Part shown: positions 19,723 to 31,900 of the stretch, piece after piece
How the letters are laid out: the number at the start of each line of letters is the position of its first letter
Numbering within the stretch: position 1 is the stretch's first letter
Assembly: GCA_036362985.1 (NCBI GenBank)
Contig: JAYGXS010000001.1
Span: 72,310,707 to 72,374,706 of the forward strand
Length of the DNA stretch: 64,000 nt
Direction: 5' to 3'
Source: Ligula intestinalis
Lineage: Eukaryota; Platyhelminthes; Cestoda; Diphyllobothriidea; Diphyllobothriidae
Notes under the pieces: generated by a model
Database searches by the model: none
What the model was told of the DNA's origin: nothing
What the model saw: the letters and a program-made list of their open reading frames with translations, nothing else
Made by a program: the position numbers and the translations under genes

Positions 19723-20285
19723 GCTTTCTCTAATCTTCGAATCAACTTTTCCGACGCAAAGTGGGTATACGACCGAGGAATTCATGCTCCTTCAAACAAA
19801 TTTGTCAATGTCATTAACGAGAGAATTAGCCATCTTCTTCCAGGTAAGGAAGAACTGTACAAATCATACCACACGACGGTTGATCCTTCAGATGGTGTTA
19901 ATTATCCAGTGGAATTCCTGGATAGTTTGCAAATATCTGGCGTTCCATCCTTCAAATTGATTCTGAAGGTTGGTGCACCGATTATGCTAATGAGAAATCT
20001 CGATGCACCATGGCCATGCAATGGCACTAGTCTAACTGTCAAGCGGCTGATGTCATATTTGATAGATGACACAATTATGGCCAGTTGTGCAAAAGGAGAA
20101 ACTGTTTATATCCCCCGCATTCCTATTTTACCATCTGATACTACGTTCAATTTCCGACGACTTCAATTTCCACTGAAGGTTTGCTATGCTATGTCCATCA
20201 ACAAGTCCCAAGCTCAAACCTTCAAGGTGGCTGGAATTCACCTGTAAGAATCGTGTTTTTCCCACGGACTTCATCAAGCATGACT
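19723..20285 (+). pseudogene. Helitron (PIF1-like) helicase C-terminal remnant
   Basis: The frame reads NFSDAKWVYDRGIHAPSNKF, then INERISHLLPGKEELYKSYH and PVEFLDSLQISGVPSFKLIL. LKVGAPIMLMRNLDAPWPCN follows, then KGETVYIPRIPILPSD, FRRLQFPLKVCYAMSINKSQ and AQTFKVAGIHL-stop. This is the C-terminal part of the PIF1-type helicase of Helitrons, including the INKSQ.QT motif VI. Beyond the stop, in the same frame, ESCFSHG continues the family's CFSHGQLYVACSR block. An upstream in-frame stop (19720-19722) and absence of the Walker A region and Rep domain mean it is a dead fragment. Confidence 0.8.
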
Positions 20286-20453
20286 TAGTCATTGTAAATA
20301 TCATGATTTTCATGAATAGCCTATATTTACTTTTCATTGACTGCGCAGACTTCGGACTTTCTCATAACGGTTTTTCATCGCTACTTTCTCCACAATTACT
20401 CCTTCCGAGCATACACCTATTGTACATCAAGTCAAAGTGACCTCAGAAATGCC

Positions 20454-20800
20454 GAGCTATTCACCTTACACTTCATGATTTTAAGAGTTTCCCATATACA
20501 GCACACATGCAGTTAGCCTACATAAGGGACACTTATGGGCAAGGGAGCCTCAAGGCGAAGCCGGGACTTATGGAAACACCTAAGGAGTTTTGTTACTATC
20601 TGCCCCCCTAACACAGTTCCATTACTGGCAACGCCACATGTTCTGCATCATAGCTATGTACAAAGAGGGAGTTCAAAGGTATTTACCTATATTTCCCTAA
20701 TAAAAGTGAACTAAGCATAATCATTTTAAGAGGTGCTCATATACGGTTTGCCTACTTATGGGACAACAACATGTTAGGGAGCCCGAGGCGAAGCTGGGCT
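20454..20800 (+). repeat. Two diverged copies of a ~100 bp segment
   Basis: 20454-20580 and 20715-20800 share ATTTTAAGAG..., CATATAC, TTAGCCTAC/TTGCCTAC, TTATGGG and GGGAGCC..AGGCGAAGC in order, so a segment was duplicated about 260 bp apart. R5 (also at 1578-1626) lies between them at 20664-20712. Origin unknown. Confidence 0.5.
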
Positions 20801-23800
20801 TCCGCGCTAGTTCCTAATCAGCTCTAAAGTGTCGGTGAAACATTCGGAGTTCCTGTGTCAGTGAATGCTTGCAATGGTAGAGGCAGTTGCCAGACGGTTA
20901 GCTAACCCAACCTTAATTTCGCATAAAACGTTCCTATAGGCTCTAAGGCTCCCTTGGCCGAAAATGAATTCAATATGTGTATTCATACCCGTTGCGTCTA
21001 GCTACAAAGACGAGATAGAGGCGCAATTTTCAGAACCCTCTTTCCTCCTCCTCCTCCTCCTCCTCCTCCTCCTCCCCCTCATCCTCTAAGCGCCTGACGG
21101 AACTAGACGGCAACCACTGACGTCTGAACGCCCTCAACCTTCTCCCCCACACTTGGTGTTAATTGGTTGTATAAAATTTTGCTTCTATAGTCTACTCACT
21201 GTAGAGACCTGAAGCTTAATACTTGAAAGCACACGTTTTCTGGGCCCAAGCTCTTGAATGTTCACATGGATATTTAAAAATAAAGTAAACAGTTTGGTGC
21301 ATAATCCCAAATCGCACAATAAAACAGCTTCATTGATTTATCAAAAAACCAAATGGGTCTCGAGAAATGGCCAGCTTGGATGTGAAATTGTGGTCCAATA
21401 AAGTTGTATTAATTATTCCTCCCTCAAGCAAGGTACGATTCTAGCAGTCATGCGGATTAACTTACACTCAGCGGTCGCGGGAAACAAATTCAACTACATT
21501 TTCCCACTTTGCACTTACTTTTACAAATTTTCTTCACTGGCTACCCTATTTCACCACCCCCAAAACCCCTATAACCACCGTTTCCTACGACAAAGTGTTG
21601 GGACTAGGGGTATATTCGGTGCACTACTTAAACTACCTTTGTCATTTTTTGTTTTTTCATCAATACCTGTTGGAGTTTTTCACGGTTCTGTACACAAACA
21701 ATTCATTTACTGGTCAGTTAGCATTTCTTTTGACTGGAGATGATGATTCTAAGGGCTGACCATTTTGAGGTATCAGGTGCTGACTAAACAAAATTCCTAA
21801 AGCTTTCACTGGAAGTTTTAATATCCGATAACAAAGGTGAAAGCTTATAGGATTGGAGTTTGCTCATCTGACCCGACGGGCCACGGGTCAACTAAATAGA
21901 AAATGCCATGCTATTCACCCTAACTGATTTTGGGAATGCGTTCTGGTTATCGACTGCTCGTTGTTATGCAGTCGCACACTAAGAGATTTAAGTGCGTTTC
22001 TAGTGCATATCGGTTTCCTATTAACAAGACTCCTTAGCCCTAAACAAACGAACTGCATTCAGTTTTGTCCACCTGCACATACGTTTGCATCTTGGTGCTT
22101 AGAGATCGGTAATTATTGTCAGTTGTTTGCCATGCTCTGTAGTACATTAAAATAAGACAGTGGGGCAGAATTTTGCAAAAAGCACGTGAACTAGTCAAAC
22201 GTTCTGCTTTGCAAGTGCATCGAGCTTAACTTGCTTAGGACGAAAGGGCCCATTACTTTCCCCTTTGATATAGACGTCCAGGTAGAACATAAAAGAGTGA
22301 TTCCTAGGTCGAACCAGTCATCGAAAACAATTTGTTGAAATTTGACTCTTCTAACAGGCTGAATGGGCCACCAATCAAATCGAGATAATCGCAACTCACT
22401 TGCATATGTTTCTAAATATTGCAATTTCCTGATCTCCAATTTCGCTAGAGTGCCTTCGAATTACATTGGCTTTCACTTTATCGGTCTGTAATGCACCTTT
22501 TTGGGTTCTTTTGCGCGAAGAAACCTTTAAAAACGCTGTCAATTTTAAGCTTGATATTACTTGCCAGATGAGCAGTTAATTCTGAGTTAAAACACTAAAC
22601 TCCGCGGAAGTTTAATTGCGGCTTCTTGTACACCCTACGGACAGTACTTCAAACAAATATATCAAATCTGGTGTTCCATAGGCGGCCGTTGTAATGATTA
22701 ATCTGAGCTTTGATGTGACGTCTCTGAAAAGTTATCGGTGCTGCTTAAATGCCAGCCCGGAAGTTGCAAAATTCTTCATCTAGTTCGGTGGATGGCGTAG
22801 AAAATCGCACACCAAAAGCCCGGCGAGATGACAAAGTCCTGTTTCTGAGACAACTGTTAGAGAGGACGAACGATGTTGACCAAATCTGCGCCTTTATCCA
22901 ACGAGGGTGAACCGAGCACGGCTACTGTGCTGAGCTCCTTGCTAAGGTCGTGTGGGGCATGTCCGAAGCAGCGAAGAATACCCTGCTTAAATCACTAACA
23001 GCTCAGGGGGTGGACACCGTCTAGCCATCTGATTTGACTTGTTGTGGTAAAGATCCTATCAAACAGACGAGGGGGAAGGTATACTGCCTACACCAGAAGT
23101 AGACAGGACCAAGTTACGAACATCTGTCCGGGAACGATTTTTGCACGGTAGGGTAAGGTCTTCGAGGATGTTCATGGGAACTCCGATGAGAAGAATGCTT
23201 TCTTCGCGATCGGATCTTATCGAATTTAAGAAACAGCACAGCTCCTTTTGTCGGTCCGGTGTTACTTTTTAATCTGGCTGCTTGGACGAAGATCTATTCT
23301 AAGTACGTCAAAAATTATCTTTTTAACTAACTGCAAGTCATGGAATAAGACGGAAAATAGAACGTATTGGGACCTTGTAAGATACTATTTTCAGTCTGCG
23401 TACACTCCAACTAAGTTGACATTTGTATCGCAACGATAAAATAAAGGCAGAATTTTGAGGTGGTTGTCTCGCAGGGACAAATCCACTTATGCGCCTTTGA
23501 AGGCACATCTATAAAACCTGGCCCTTTGCAAACTAAGTGGAGGAAGTGTGCGCAAATTAACCTTCCCATGTTGGTCGCTCAGTACTGAAGGTAGTCGGGA
23601 GTTTGGCAGTAGACCTTTTTGCAATAGACGGGGATGGAGTTTGACTCTAACTTGTCCATTTCTTTCATTTCGGTTCCAGCCAGAGGCAACACCAACTGAA
23701 AAATCAACACGACATTCAACGAGAATAAAAGTAAGCGTGCTCCAGGATAGCGTACGGTATGAAGTTGTTTTAGACTTAGTTTTGGCCGGTCACAAAACCT

Positions 23801-23850
23801 AATTGTTTCGCATGAATTTCGGAGTCTCGTGTAGGTTAGATCTTACTCAA
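20801..23850. other. No gene recognised; one microsatellite
   Basis: A (CTC)n microsatellite lies at about 21047-21084. The minus strand at about 22280-22310 has a FYLDVYIKGESNG-like string that could be a trace of a PLE RT, but too little remains to call it. TTGTACACCCTA(C/A)GGACAGT near 22627 recurs at about 28298, again hinting at decayed PLE sequence. Confidence 0.5.
21047..21084. repeat. (CTC)n microsatellite
   Basis: About a dozen CTC/TCC trinucleotides in a row. Confidence 0.9.
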
Positions 23851-23859
23851 CAGAGGGAA

Positions 23860-23908
23860 AGCAGAATTTATTCACGTGAATAAAGTTCGAGAGCGCTTTT
23901 CAGTTGCT
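23860..23908 (-). ncRNA. Hammerhead motif, decayed copy
   Basis: On the minus strand: stem I AGCAA/CUGCU (one mismatch), core CUGAAAA in place of CUGAUGA, a GCGCUCUC stem II region and GAA, then stem III UUUAUUCA-CG-UGAAUAAA with eight pairs. Position 15.1 is C. It is unlikely to be active, but its stem III covaries with the copy at 24803-24851. Confidence 0.55.
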
Positions 23909-24430
23909 TCCGCTCCATGCATGAATAACGAAATATTTAGAGAACACAGCAATTTGAATTTCCAAAAAATCGATAAAAAGCAATGCTGTGTGAACGTGGC
24001 AAGTGGTCAATAATTATGTCAACGATTAAACTTGGGACTAAAAGAAGGGTCTAGTTGCTTACATAGGTCGGATTTCGCCCACTGTATGTAGGATGCTTCC
24101 ATGTAACGTAAGGTCCGGTTTGTTCGTGCTCGAACAAGAACGAGGAAAGATGTGTTACTGTCAACCGAGTGACCGCTGTCTAGTAAGTGTTTTGTAATAG
24201 ATGAGCGTGGTAATTTGTTCTCCTGTTTTAAAAGCCAAGTAGGCAAATGTTCAGCAGCTCTGGTTGCCAATTGCCTTTGCGTACGGCCAATTTACTTGCA
24301 TCCGCAAGTGCAGGTGACATCATATACGCAGTTTGAGGTGGCGTGCAAAGGCAAGGCTTCCTTTGGCCAATTAATTGGGTGGCTTTTAGTTGGAGTGAGG
24401 AAAACAAGTTCGGCTGCGTAGTAAGTTCTT
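23860..24430 (-). mobile_element. PLE-B-like tail, left arm of an inverted pair
   Basis: Minus-strand GIY-YIG remnant: LPLHATSNCVYDVTCTCGCK, then a stop in place of Y, IGRTQRQLATRAAEHLPTWL, SSITKHLLDSGHSVD and RTLRYMEASYI (24430-24040). The 3' region ends in a hammerhead-like motif at 23860-23908. Most of the RT is absent. It is arranged head to head with the plus-strand copy that begins near 24434, so the 3' tails point outward. Confidence 0.8.
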
Positions 24431-24433
24431 TGT

Positions 24434-24860
24434 ATGGAACGCTCATCTATTAAAAAACACTTACTAGACAGTGGTCACTCGGTTGACACTGACACATCTT
24501 TCCGCGTTCTTGTTCGAGCACGAACAAACCGGACCTTACGTTACATGGAAGCATCCCACATACGGCTGGAGAAACCCGACCCTTGTAAGCAACTAGACCA
24601 TGTAGTCAATCGTCAAGTACCCTGGTAAAACATGCCACACTTTTATTTTGTTAAATCCTCTCCCTACTTTTACTCCCAAGTTTAATAGTTGACATCATTA
24701 TTGACCACTTGCCACGTTGACACAACCTTGCTTTTTATCGATTTTGTGTAAATTCAAATTACTGTGTTCTCTAAATATTTCGTTATTCATGCATGGAGCG
24801 GAAGCAGCTGAAAAGTGCTCTCGAAATTTATTCGCACGAATAAATTCTGCTATTTGGTCT
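24434..24860 (+). mobile_element. PLE-B-like tail, right arm of an inverted pair
   Basis: A plus-strand fragment beginning inside the endonuclease: RSSIKKHLLDSGHSVDTDTS, RVLVRARTNRTLRYMEASHI, then CKQLDHVVNRQVPW-stop. A 3' untranslated region follows and ends in a hammerhead-like motif. From about 24443 to 24850 it is the reverse complement of 23860-24213, with the rest of the left copy forming the ~230 bp spacer. Confidence 0.8.
24803..24851 (+). ncRNA. Hammerhead motif at PLE-B-like 3' end
   Basis: Stem I AGCAG (24803-24807) pairs perfectly with CUGCU (24847-24851). Stem III AUUUAUUCG (24826-24834) pairs perfectly with CGAAUAAAU (24837-24845) around a 2-base loop. GAAA is intact, but the core reads CUGAAAA and stem II GUGCUCUC is weak. 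Probably inactive now, but its stems confirm the fold seen in the better copies. Confidence 0.65.
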
Positions 24861-27250
24861 TGCTTCAAATTAATACCGGGGAAAAATGCTTTAAAACAGG
24901 GATAGCAGTTTAGCCGGTATAATACTCACTACGGTTGCTACAGTTGTCAATAAGCAAAAGCCAGTTGACTGTGCCGTGATCTCCTCGGATTTTTATAGTT
25001 GCTCATGGCTCACTGATAACTTCATGCGATATCGATAACTTTTATGCTCGTGTACACAGAATACGGGAGCGGGAACGCTCCACCAACTTAAAGTATGTGG
25101 CCTTGCGATAAATTTCAGGAAGGGTAAATAGTCCTGTGCTATAACTCTAACGCCAACCTTTTCAGAGATCGAAACTTTTATCTTAATATTAACCTTAGCC
25201 CTACCCTAAACCGAAACCCTACAATTAACAAGGCATAACCCTAAATGCCTACAGCCGGACAAGTCATCCTAACCCTCAGCTATCCTAGGCAACGGTTTTA
25301 CGAATGTCGATGAAGTGCAGAACTGTGAGTTGGCGACAACTGCCCGAGACTTAAAAGTGAATGTGGGCAACGAAGGACTGTACGACCCTTCTAACCAGCA
25401 CAATCTGTAGATAGGCGTATTAGGCAGGAAAGCTGGCAATGCGGGTAGGGCAGTTAAAAGAACAGGAAAAGGGCAGTAGCACACTGGTAATAAAAAATAA
25501 ATTTATATACCCACCATCATTCTTCAAATGAGCTAAATATGAGCGCTGGTTTGGAACGTATCATGTGCCCACCTATCCGCGCCAGCATAAGCCTAACTCT
25601 GACTCTGATCCTATCCATTGTGCTCCTTAAAGCTAACATTCAATGGCGGGTCGCATAGGCATTCCTCGCCTGGATGTGCATGCAGGCACTGTACATTCAT
25701 CAAGAGCGAATTGTAGTCGATAAAACCTGTCCTTTGCAAGCTGTTGGTGTTCTCTTTACCTTCTCCCAATAGTCCATTGGTCCGTAGGCCTGTTGCTGAG
25801 GTACAGCGTTGCGGTGAATGCGAAAATCTGCGGATAAATCTTGCCAAATTCTGCTCTCACAGTCTTGCTCGGTTCCAACTCCAGCTAACAACTCTGTCCA
25901 AACAAGTACCCAGTCCTACAGTACTAATCAGAGTTCCCACAGTTTCTTTGTGCACATCAATCATGTCCTGCATTTGCGCACACGTATCATTGCGCATGAT
26001 GCTGAGTGATAACCGGGTGGCCTGGACGCCACAGTCTGGGCTCCTGTGGTCAGGAATTTCTATCTCCAGTCCATTGAGACAAACCGTCATGCCGGAAGCA
26101 GGTTAACATCTGCTGACTAGGACTGCGGCTTAAACATTAAGACCATAAATTTCCAAACAGATAATAAATGTGGACGTTACAAGGATCAGGGAGACAGCCA
26201 AACGTCTGCCACGGATCTGCTGCGGCCTTCGTAAAATGCATTTTTTCTCCAGCGTCGGCCGCAGCCAAAATACCGAGTGAACCACCTATTACGCTGGAGG
26301 TTTGTGTGTGCATCGGCCGGGCTATGGGAAATGCTCGTCCTCCTGCACTTTTGGACTCACCGCCTAGTGACCAGGAATAAATGTCGAAAGGAGTCCCGAT
26401 AAAGCCACGAGAGATTGCAACTTCGTTGAGGATTTAACCCTACTCATGTAATTTATTTGATTTTTAAGGTGAAGGCGCAGCTATCATTAAATTATTCAGT
26501 GCACCATTGTTTAGAGTACATCTTTAAACTACAAATTTGAATTATCCAATGAATGGTTACTGGGCTCCGGTTTCACGCGCAATGGCCACTGACAGCAACT
26601 GATGACCTCTTCCCTCCTTCGAACTGATGCAGCATTCACTAGGTCTATCAAGACTGTGCCCGGAAAATATAAGTGACTTTTTGGTTGAAAAAAAATATGA
26701 CTTGAGTTCATTTTTAATACGCCATTTGAATGTATTATGCTGCATTCAGAACACAATGTAATGTCAGAAGAAAATCAATTTGGCTTTGGAACAACTTCCG
26801 GGCTCAGACTGTTTAATGGCTGATTACGCATGCCGTTTGCTTTGAACTGGTTTCTGGGCTTTAGGATAACTTAAGAAGTTTTCTTGATTCCAGAATTAGA
26901 GGAAACATGAAAGGAAACATACTGCCAGAATATTTAATCTAATTTTTCGGGCACCCTCCTAGCCAATTGTGTAAACTATACCAGTAAAAGCACGGTTAAA
27001 GTAGTGCATTTTTTTGAAGTAAATTATTGCAAAAAATAAATTGGACTTAAGCGAACGAAAGCACAGCTTTGTCCTTCTTCTATCCAGTTTTTAGGAGACT
27101 GGGTCCTCGTTAGAACTTTGTTTTGGCCAAAAGTAAATATCAGTTCTCAAAAAGCAGGATATTAGAAGAAATCGTCGGAGGCTGGCATAATCACACATGC
27201 AGTTAAGCGTTCAGTCCACATATATTTAACTAAAACATGTAAAAAAATCA
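24861..27250. other. No gene recognised; short telomere-like stretch
   Basis: About 25190-25280 has scattered CCCTAA/AACCCT words, a decayed interstitial telomere-like patch. No coding region could be supported. Confidence 0.5.
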
Positions 27251-27254
27251 GCCC

Positions 27255-28670
27255 GAAATTGCCAAAATATATGGCCCTCCGAAAATTCACAAAATTGCTA
27301 CCCTACTGCGACCGAGAGTCTCCTTGATTGGTGCATCCGACTGTACAATTTCAAAGGGGCAAGCTCACTAACGACATTCACTTACAAAGAACTTGGAGTA
27401 CTCCATGGAAAAGTCAAAAGAATTTCTGGACAAAATAAAAAGGAGTCAAAGTCCCAAACGATGGAATCATGGTCTCGTTCGACGGGGTCTCGCTCTTCAC
27501 CTCAATTCCTCTGGGTTTAATAAGAAGCTGCACGGAGGAACTACTACAGGCCTACCTTACTAACGTGAATGCCATCGCTTTAATCCAACTTCTAGATCTT
27601 TGTTTCGAAACCAACCTTTCCTTTTCTGGCCAGTGCTACCAGCAACGTAAAGAGGCCACTGTGGGTTCGCTCATAGCCGGCTTTCTGGTTGGAGCCATAA
27701 TGTAGCATCTAGAATCGATGGCTCTTCCTCCAACCAAACCACGCCTCTGGCTGCGCTATGTAGATTACACGTTTGTCATCGTCAAGAGAAGTTATTTCAA
27801 CTCTAAATTTCCAAGAATTGAATTCACCTTCGAGACGGAGGTTGATGGACAACTCCCAGTTTTAGATGTCTTTATACATCGAAATATGGTGGGATCACTC
27901 CGTATGTTAATTTAGCACAAAGAAATATATATTCGCAGGTTATCCTACACTTTTATTGTAACCATCCAGTCTCTCACAATAGGAGTTCTGTCTACAGTCG
28001 CCTAAATCGAGTCAAAACGGACTGCTCCTATGAAGAAAGTTATCAATCAGAAATGAAGCACATCTTTCAATCATTCTCCAAAAATGGCTGCCCGCTTTAT
28101 TTCGTGCATCAGTGCATGAAGCAACAAGAATCCAAGCAGAAAGGCATTTTAAATTATACGGTCATGCAGGCACCAAACCCAATGACCTAGTGAACGCTTC
28201 CGTACGTAAAAAATTGGTCTGAGCTTGTCGAAAAATAACTAAGAAAACAGCAGATACAAGTAGCACACCATCTGGCAAATACCTTACGCTCATAGCTTGT
28301 ACACCCTAAGGACAGTGTTGGCTACTTTGATAGAAAGTGCTTTGTCTAAAAAATCCTGTGCGCCAGTTGGTATGTAGTTTATTGTGTCTAAACTGGCCAA
28401 TCCGTCTCAACCCGCATACATGAATATCGGTTAACGGTCTAGAGACGAGAGAATTTATCCCAGGTGGCCATGTTGGCACAAGAAACCAGTCATAAATTCA
28501 CATGGGAGGACATGCGGATCGCTAGTACTTACCCAATCAGAAAAGGCCACGTACTCCTGGAAGTAAGGTGCTCAGATGAGGCATTCATCAATCGGCACAT
28601 CGAGTTAGATGTCATATACAACATTTTCAAGGGAAATGTTATACGCGCACAGCCAACCACTAGGATGTGA
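27255..28670 (+). pseudogene. PLE-C, decayed RT plus endonuclease tail
   Basis: RT: AKIYGPPKIHKIATLLRPRV (PLE PKIHK motif), MVSFDGVSLFTSIP (motif A), GSLIAGFLVGAI (a broken form of GSPLSGFLAE), RYVDYTFVIVK (YVDD changed to YVDY) and QLPVLDVFIHRN. After ~500 bp of broken sequence, 28464-28670 reads TSHKFTWEDMRIASTYPIRK and INRHIELDVIYNI, a typical PLE endonuclease C-terminus (F..E..I.A.......RL.LE.W....INRHIDL). In-frame stops and the D-to-Y change make it inactive. It is a different lineage from PLE-A and PLE-B. Confidence 0.75.
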
Positions 28671-28811
28671 CACAATGCCGTAATGCCTATTGGCTCAGAC
28701 GTCACCCAACCATATAATTCTTTGCTAGATACGGTTAATGTAGTTAACTGTTTCTATACACATCCCATAGTCTGTAGACGTGCCGGTGAGACAGTCTCGA
28801 AAATGTACACA

Positions 28812-28962
28812 GTAAAGCTTCCAGTTTCCCGGAATGGCCATCTCTGGCTTATTGGTCGTCATCAGCCAGTCATGTCCAAGTCCAATTGTGGATCACCCGA
28901 GATTTGAACTAGTGACCTTTGAGTCATGGAATGTAACACTCTACAATTGAGCTACGGACCCG
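28812..28962 (-). repeat. SINE-A copy 7, full length
   Basis: Minus strand: A-box CGTAGCTCAATTGTAGAGTG, B-box TAGTTCAAATCTCGGG, body and hammerhead-like region 28827-28871. The core CTGATGA is intact, with GAGA in place of GAAA. Stem I is GACUGG/CCGGGA, five pairs at most. The tail after stem I is replaced by unrelated sequence. Confidence 0.75.
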
Positions 28963-31900
28963 TATTTTTGTCGCTAATATGATAATAGTATGGGACGCAC
29001 CGATCAGTTAGAGGAACAACTATTCCTTGCTGTACCTTGGAGCTCACTGTAGAGCCCTCACAGACAGTTGCATAGCGACTTGTATAATAAGGTGGTAAGG
29101 TGGAACCGACATGCCATTTGAAACGCCAAGCGCTACATTAAAACGCTGGTTGTATTTATACGTATAGGCGAACTGAAATGCACGTTTTTAAAGGACATAT
29201 TCCCCACTTTCAGGCAAGAACTTTCAAGGCGTTTAGTGTTCCAAAAAAAGTAAGAAGACAATAATTGCTGTGTTTTTTCCAGGAACTACGGAATAATTTT
29301 TAAGCAGTCAAAATCACCAAAGCAACACACGCTGCATGAGTATTAATGTTTCCACGTATATGATGTTTGCGGGTGCATAAAAATGAGCTTACCCGAGATC
29401 AATCACTTCATTTTATATGCATGTGCGTNNNNNNNNNNTTCCCTTTTAGGTTTAAATTTTTAAGCTTTTTACAAATTACTGGGCAAATCTGTAGGCATAT
29501 ATCCGAGAAAAAAGTTTCGGAGACCGTCCGACTTGTTATTAAAACAAATAAAATTTAAGATTGTCACCAATTGTTTGCATGAGGGGAGGAATTAGATAGC
29601 CGGGCCCCGCGTCTTAGTTTCATACGGCCGCAAAAAAAAACAGCGGAACAGATGTCCGTGGTTTTAGCTAGCGTCAGTTTTGGGATAGCAATACGGACTT
29701 TTACCCTTTTTAAACTCGGTTTGAAAATATGTGCGACCTACTATCCTAACCCCGACACACACAACACTTGAGAAAAATTGATTGTGTGTCCCAATGGAAG
29801 AACGGTTAGTGAGTTAGCAGGTAAAACGGAAATGGTGGCAATGGAAATTTTATGGGTGTGGCAGTGTTACGCACACTTTATCGCGATAATGATATGATAT
29901 TCAAAGAAAGTTTGTATTTCTGCTGTTATTCTTCGAGTAAGCTGCTTTTTATCGTGAGTTAAGGCGGCAAATTAAAAAATCAACACTCTCAACGTCAATT
30001 AACCAATGGTAGTAGACTATACCGCCACTAGTACATTTTGGAATATTAGAGACCGGGGAGGTGCTGTCGATAATCAAATAACAGAAGAAGTGCTGGTGCA
30101 TCAATCCTAGGTGACGATTAGCTACTTTCGAATAAATCTATCTCTGGATTAACTGCGTTAGCGTAAGGCAAGCTCTTGAGTAGAGAGAAAGGAAGAGAAA
30201 TATGCTTTATTTTGAAGGTAATATCCAGAATATTCAGCAATAACAGCTTGTGGATTTCAGTTTCTTTACGCATGAGGTAGCGTGCTAGAAATGGCAGTAC
30301 ACAATGCTACTATACCGCTGTGCGGTAGGGCTTCGGCGCACAGTACAGGAAAACTTCGAAGCCATTAATTGAGAGTGGAGAGACTGAACAACCTTATCAA
30401 GAATTTGATCAGCGAATTGCTTAACCGATGTAAAGTGTCATTGTATTATCTTATCAACTAAAAATCGTAAGAAACACCGGCAGCTTAAGAGAGCGTTCGG
30501 AGGATACGTTTAAAATTCAGCAAGCCTTTTTAAGCAAGGTTGGAAAAACAGCCAGAGAGCAATAAAAATTCGCGGGCAAATGCAGGCATCTATAAATAGC
30601 TAGATTTGAGCCTACGATTTGTGATAGGAAAGCAACCGAAGGATATAATATGGGACTTGTAACATATAAATGGCAAATAACGTCACATATCTCAGCACCA
30701 TGATGAAAGTCGTTTAAAATTAGGACTGTTCCATTGCTTTGTAAAAACTAACACCTCTGCAACTTGTCCTATTTTTAAAATTAGTAATGTACATCACCGT
30801 TCAGTTGGCCGTAGACATGCAGCAGAAAAACCTCGTAGAAATTTTTAATGGGAAGGACATTAAATCTTCTTGTAACGTTTTGGTCTATTAAGAGCATTCA
30901 GAAAGTTTGCGCCTTCCCCACATAGTGTCGCATTGTGGGACTGACCTTGGCTGTTAAAGTGCCTTATATCGTAAAAAAATTAGGTAAAATTATAAGAGCA
31001 TCGTAGGTTCTTCGGTGTTGGTCGAATTCGCTGTCGGAAAACGAATAAGAAGGCGAGCAATAACTAGAACAAAAGTCAAGTGAGTCTGCGGGAGACCCTC
31101 GTATAATGGTAACCGGAATAAACAGTCTATTTCACCTTACTTCTATTTCACATGTCCTAGCTAGCTGTCATCGAACAGTAACAGTGCACAAAACACTTCA
31201 CGCCCTAACAGACATGGCGACGTTAACAATGAAGAGGGTTATCGCTGCTTATCTAGCAGGCGACGTTTAAAGCATTCGAGCTCTACAAACTTCACAAATC
31301 AGACCACGCGTGAAAAACTAGTTTTATCTTAGGGGGTCCATTTTATCAGGCTGGTCTTGACCGGCCGAGATGTTTTATGTTTGTGATACGACCTGTCTCT
31401 CGCCACAGTGCCTTATAATGGTCCCCATGGCTGTACTGAAAAGGGTCTCATCAGATTCGTCGCCAGCCCGGAAATTGACAGCTTCAGGCACTTTGGTATT
31501 ACCTCCGGCGACGTGTTGACATCTTGTGTTAATATTGTATGCACGCCGGGGTGTGTGTAAAGGCGTCCGAACGGGTAATACACCTCCGATCCACCCCCAC
31601 CCCCTCCCCCCCCGCCTTAGGCAGGTCCGTCTAGACGATAAAACTGGCCAGCACACAGTCCATGAGCAAGTTCGATATAAATTGCAGACTACGTCAATGG
31701 ACATATCCAGCATTTTGTGCAGCACACCCGTGGTGATATTAACTACCTGTGGTGGGTAGGGGTGAGGGGCCGGAGGGTGAGTGCTGCAGGTGTTCCATGG
31801 TCATCGAGATGTCAATCACAAAGCACATGGCCAAGGCAACTTTCGGTTCCACCGCACCCTGAGGGAGAGTATGGAGTGCTCTCTTTATCAGCGTGCGTTT

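Noticed and set aside
22191..22439. PLE RT fragment on the minus strand
   Set aside because: Only a dozen residues (YLDVYI..) look RT-like. Too little to call.
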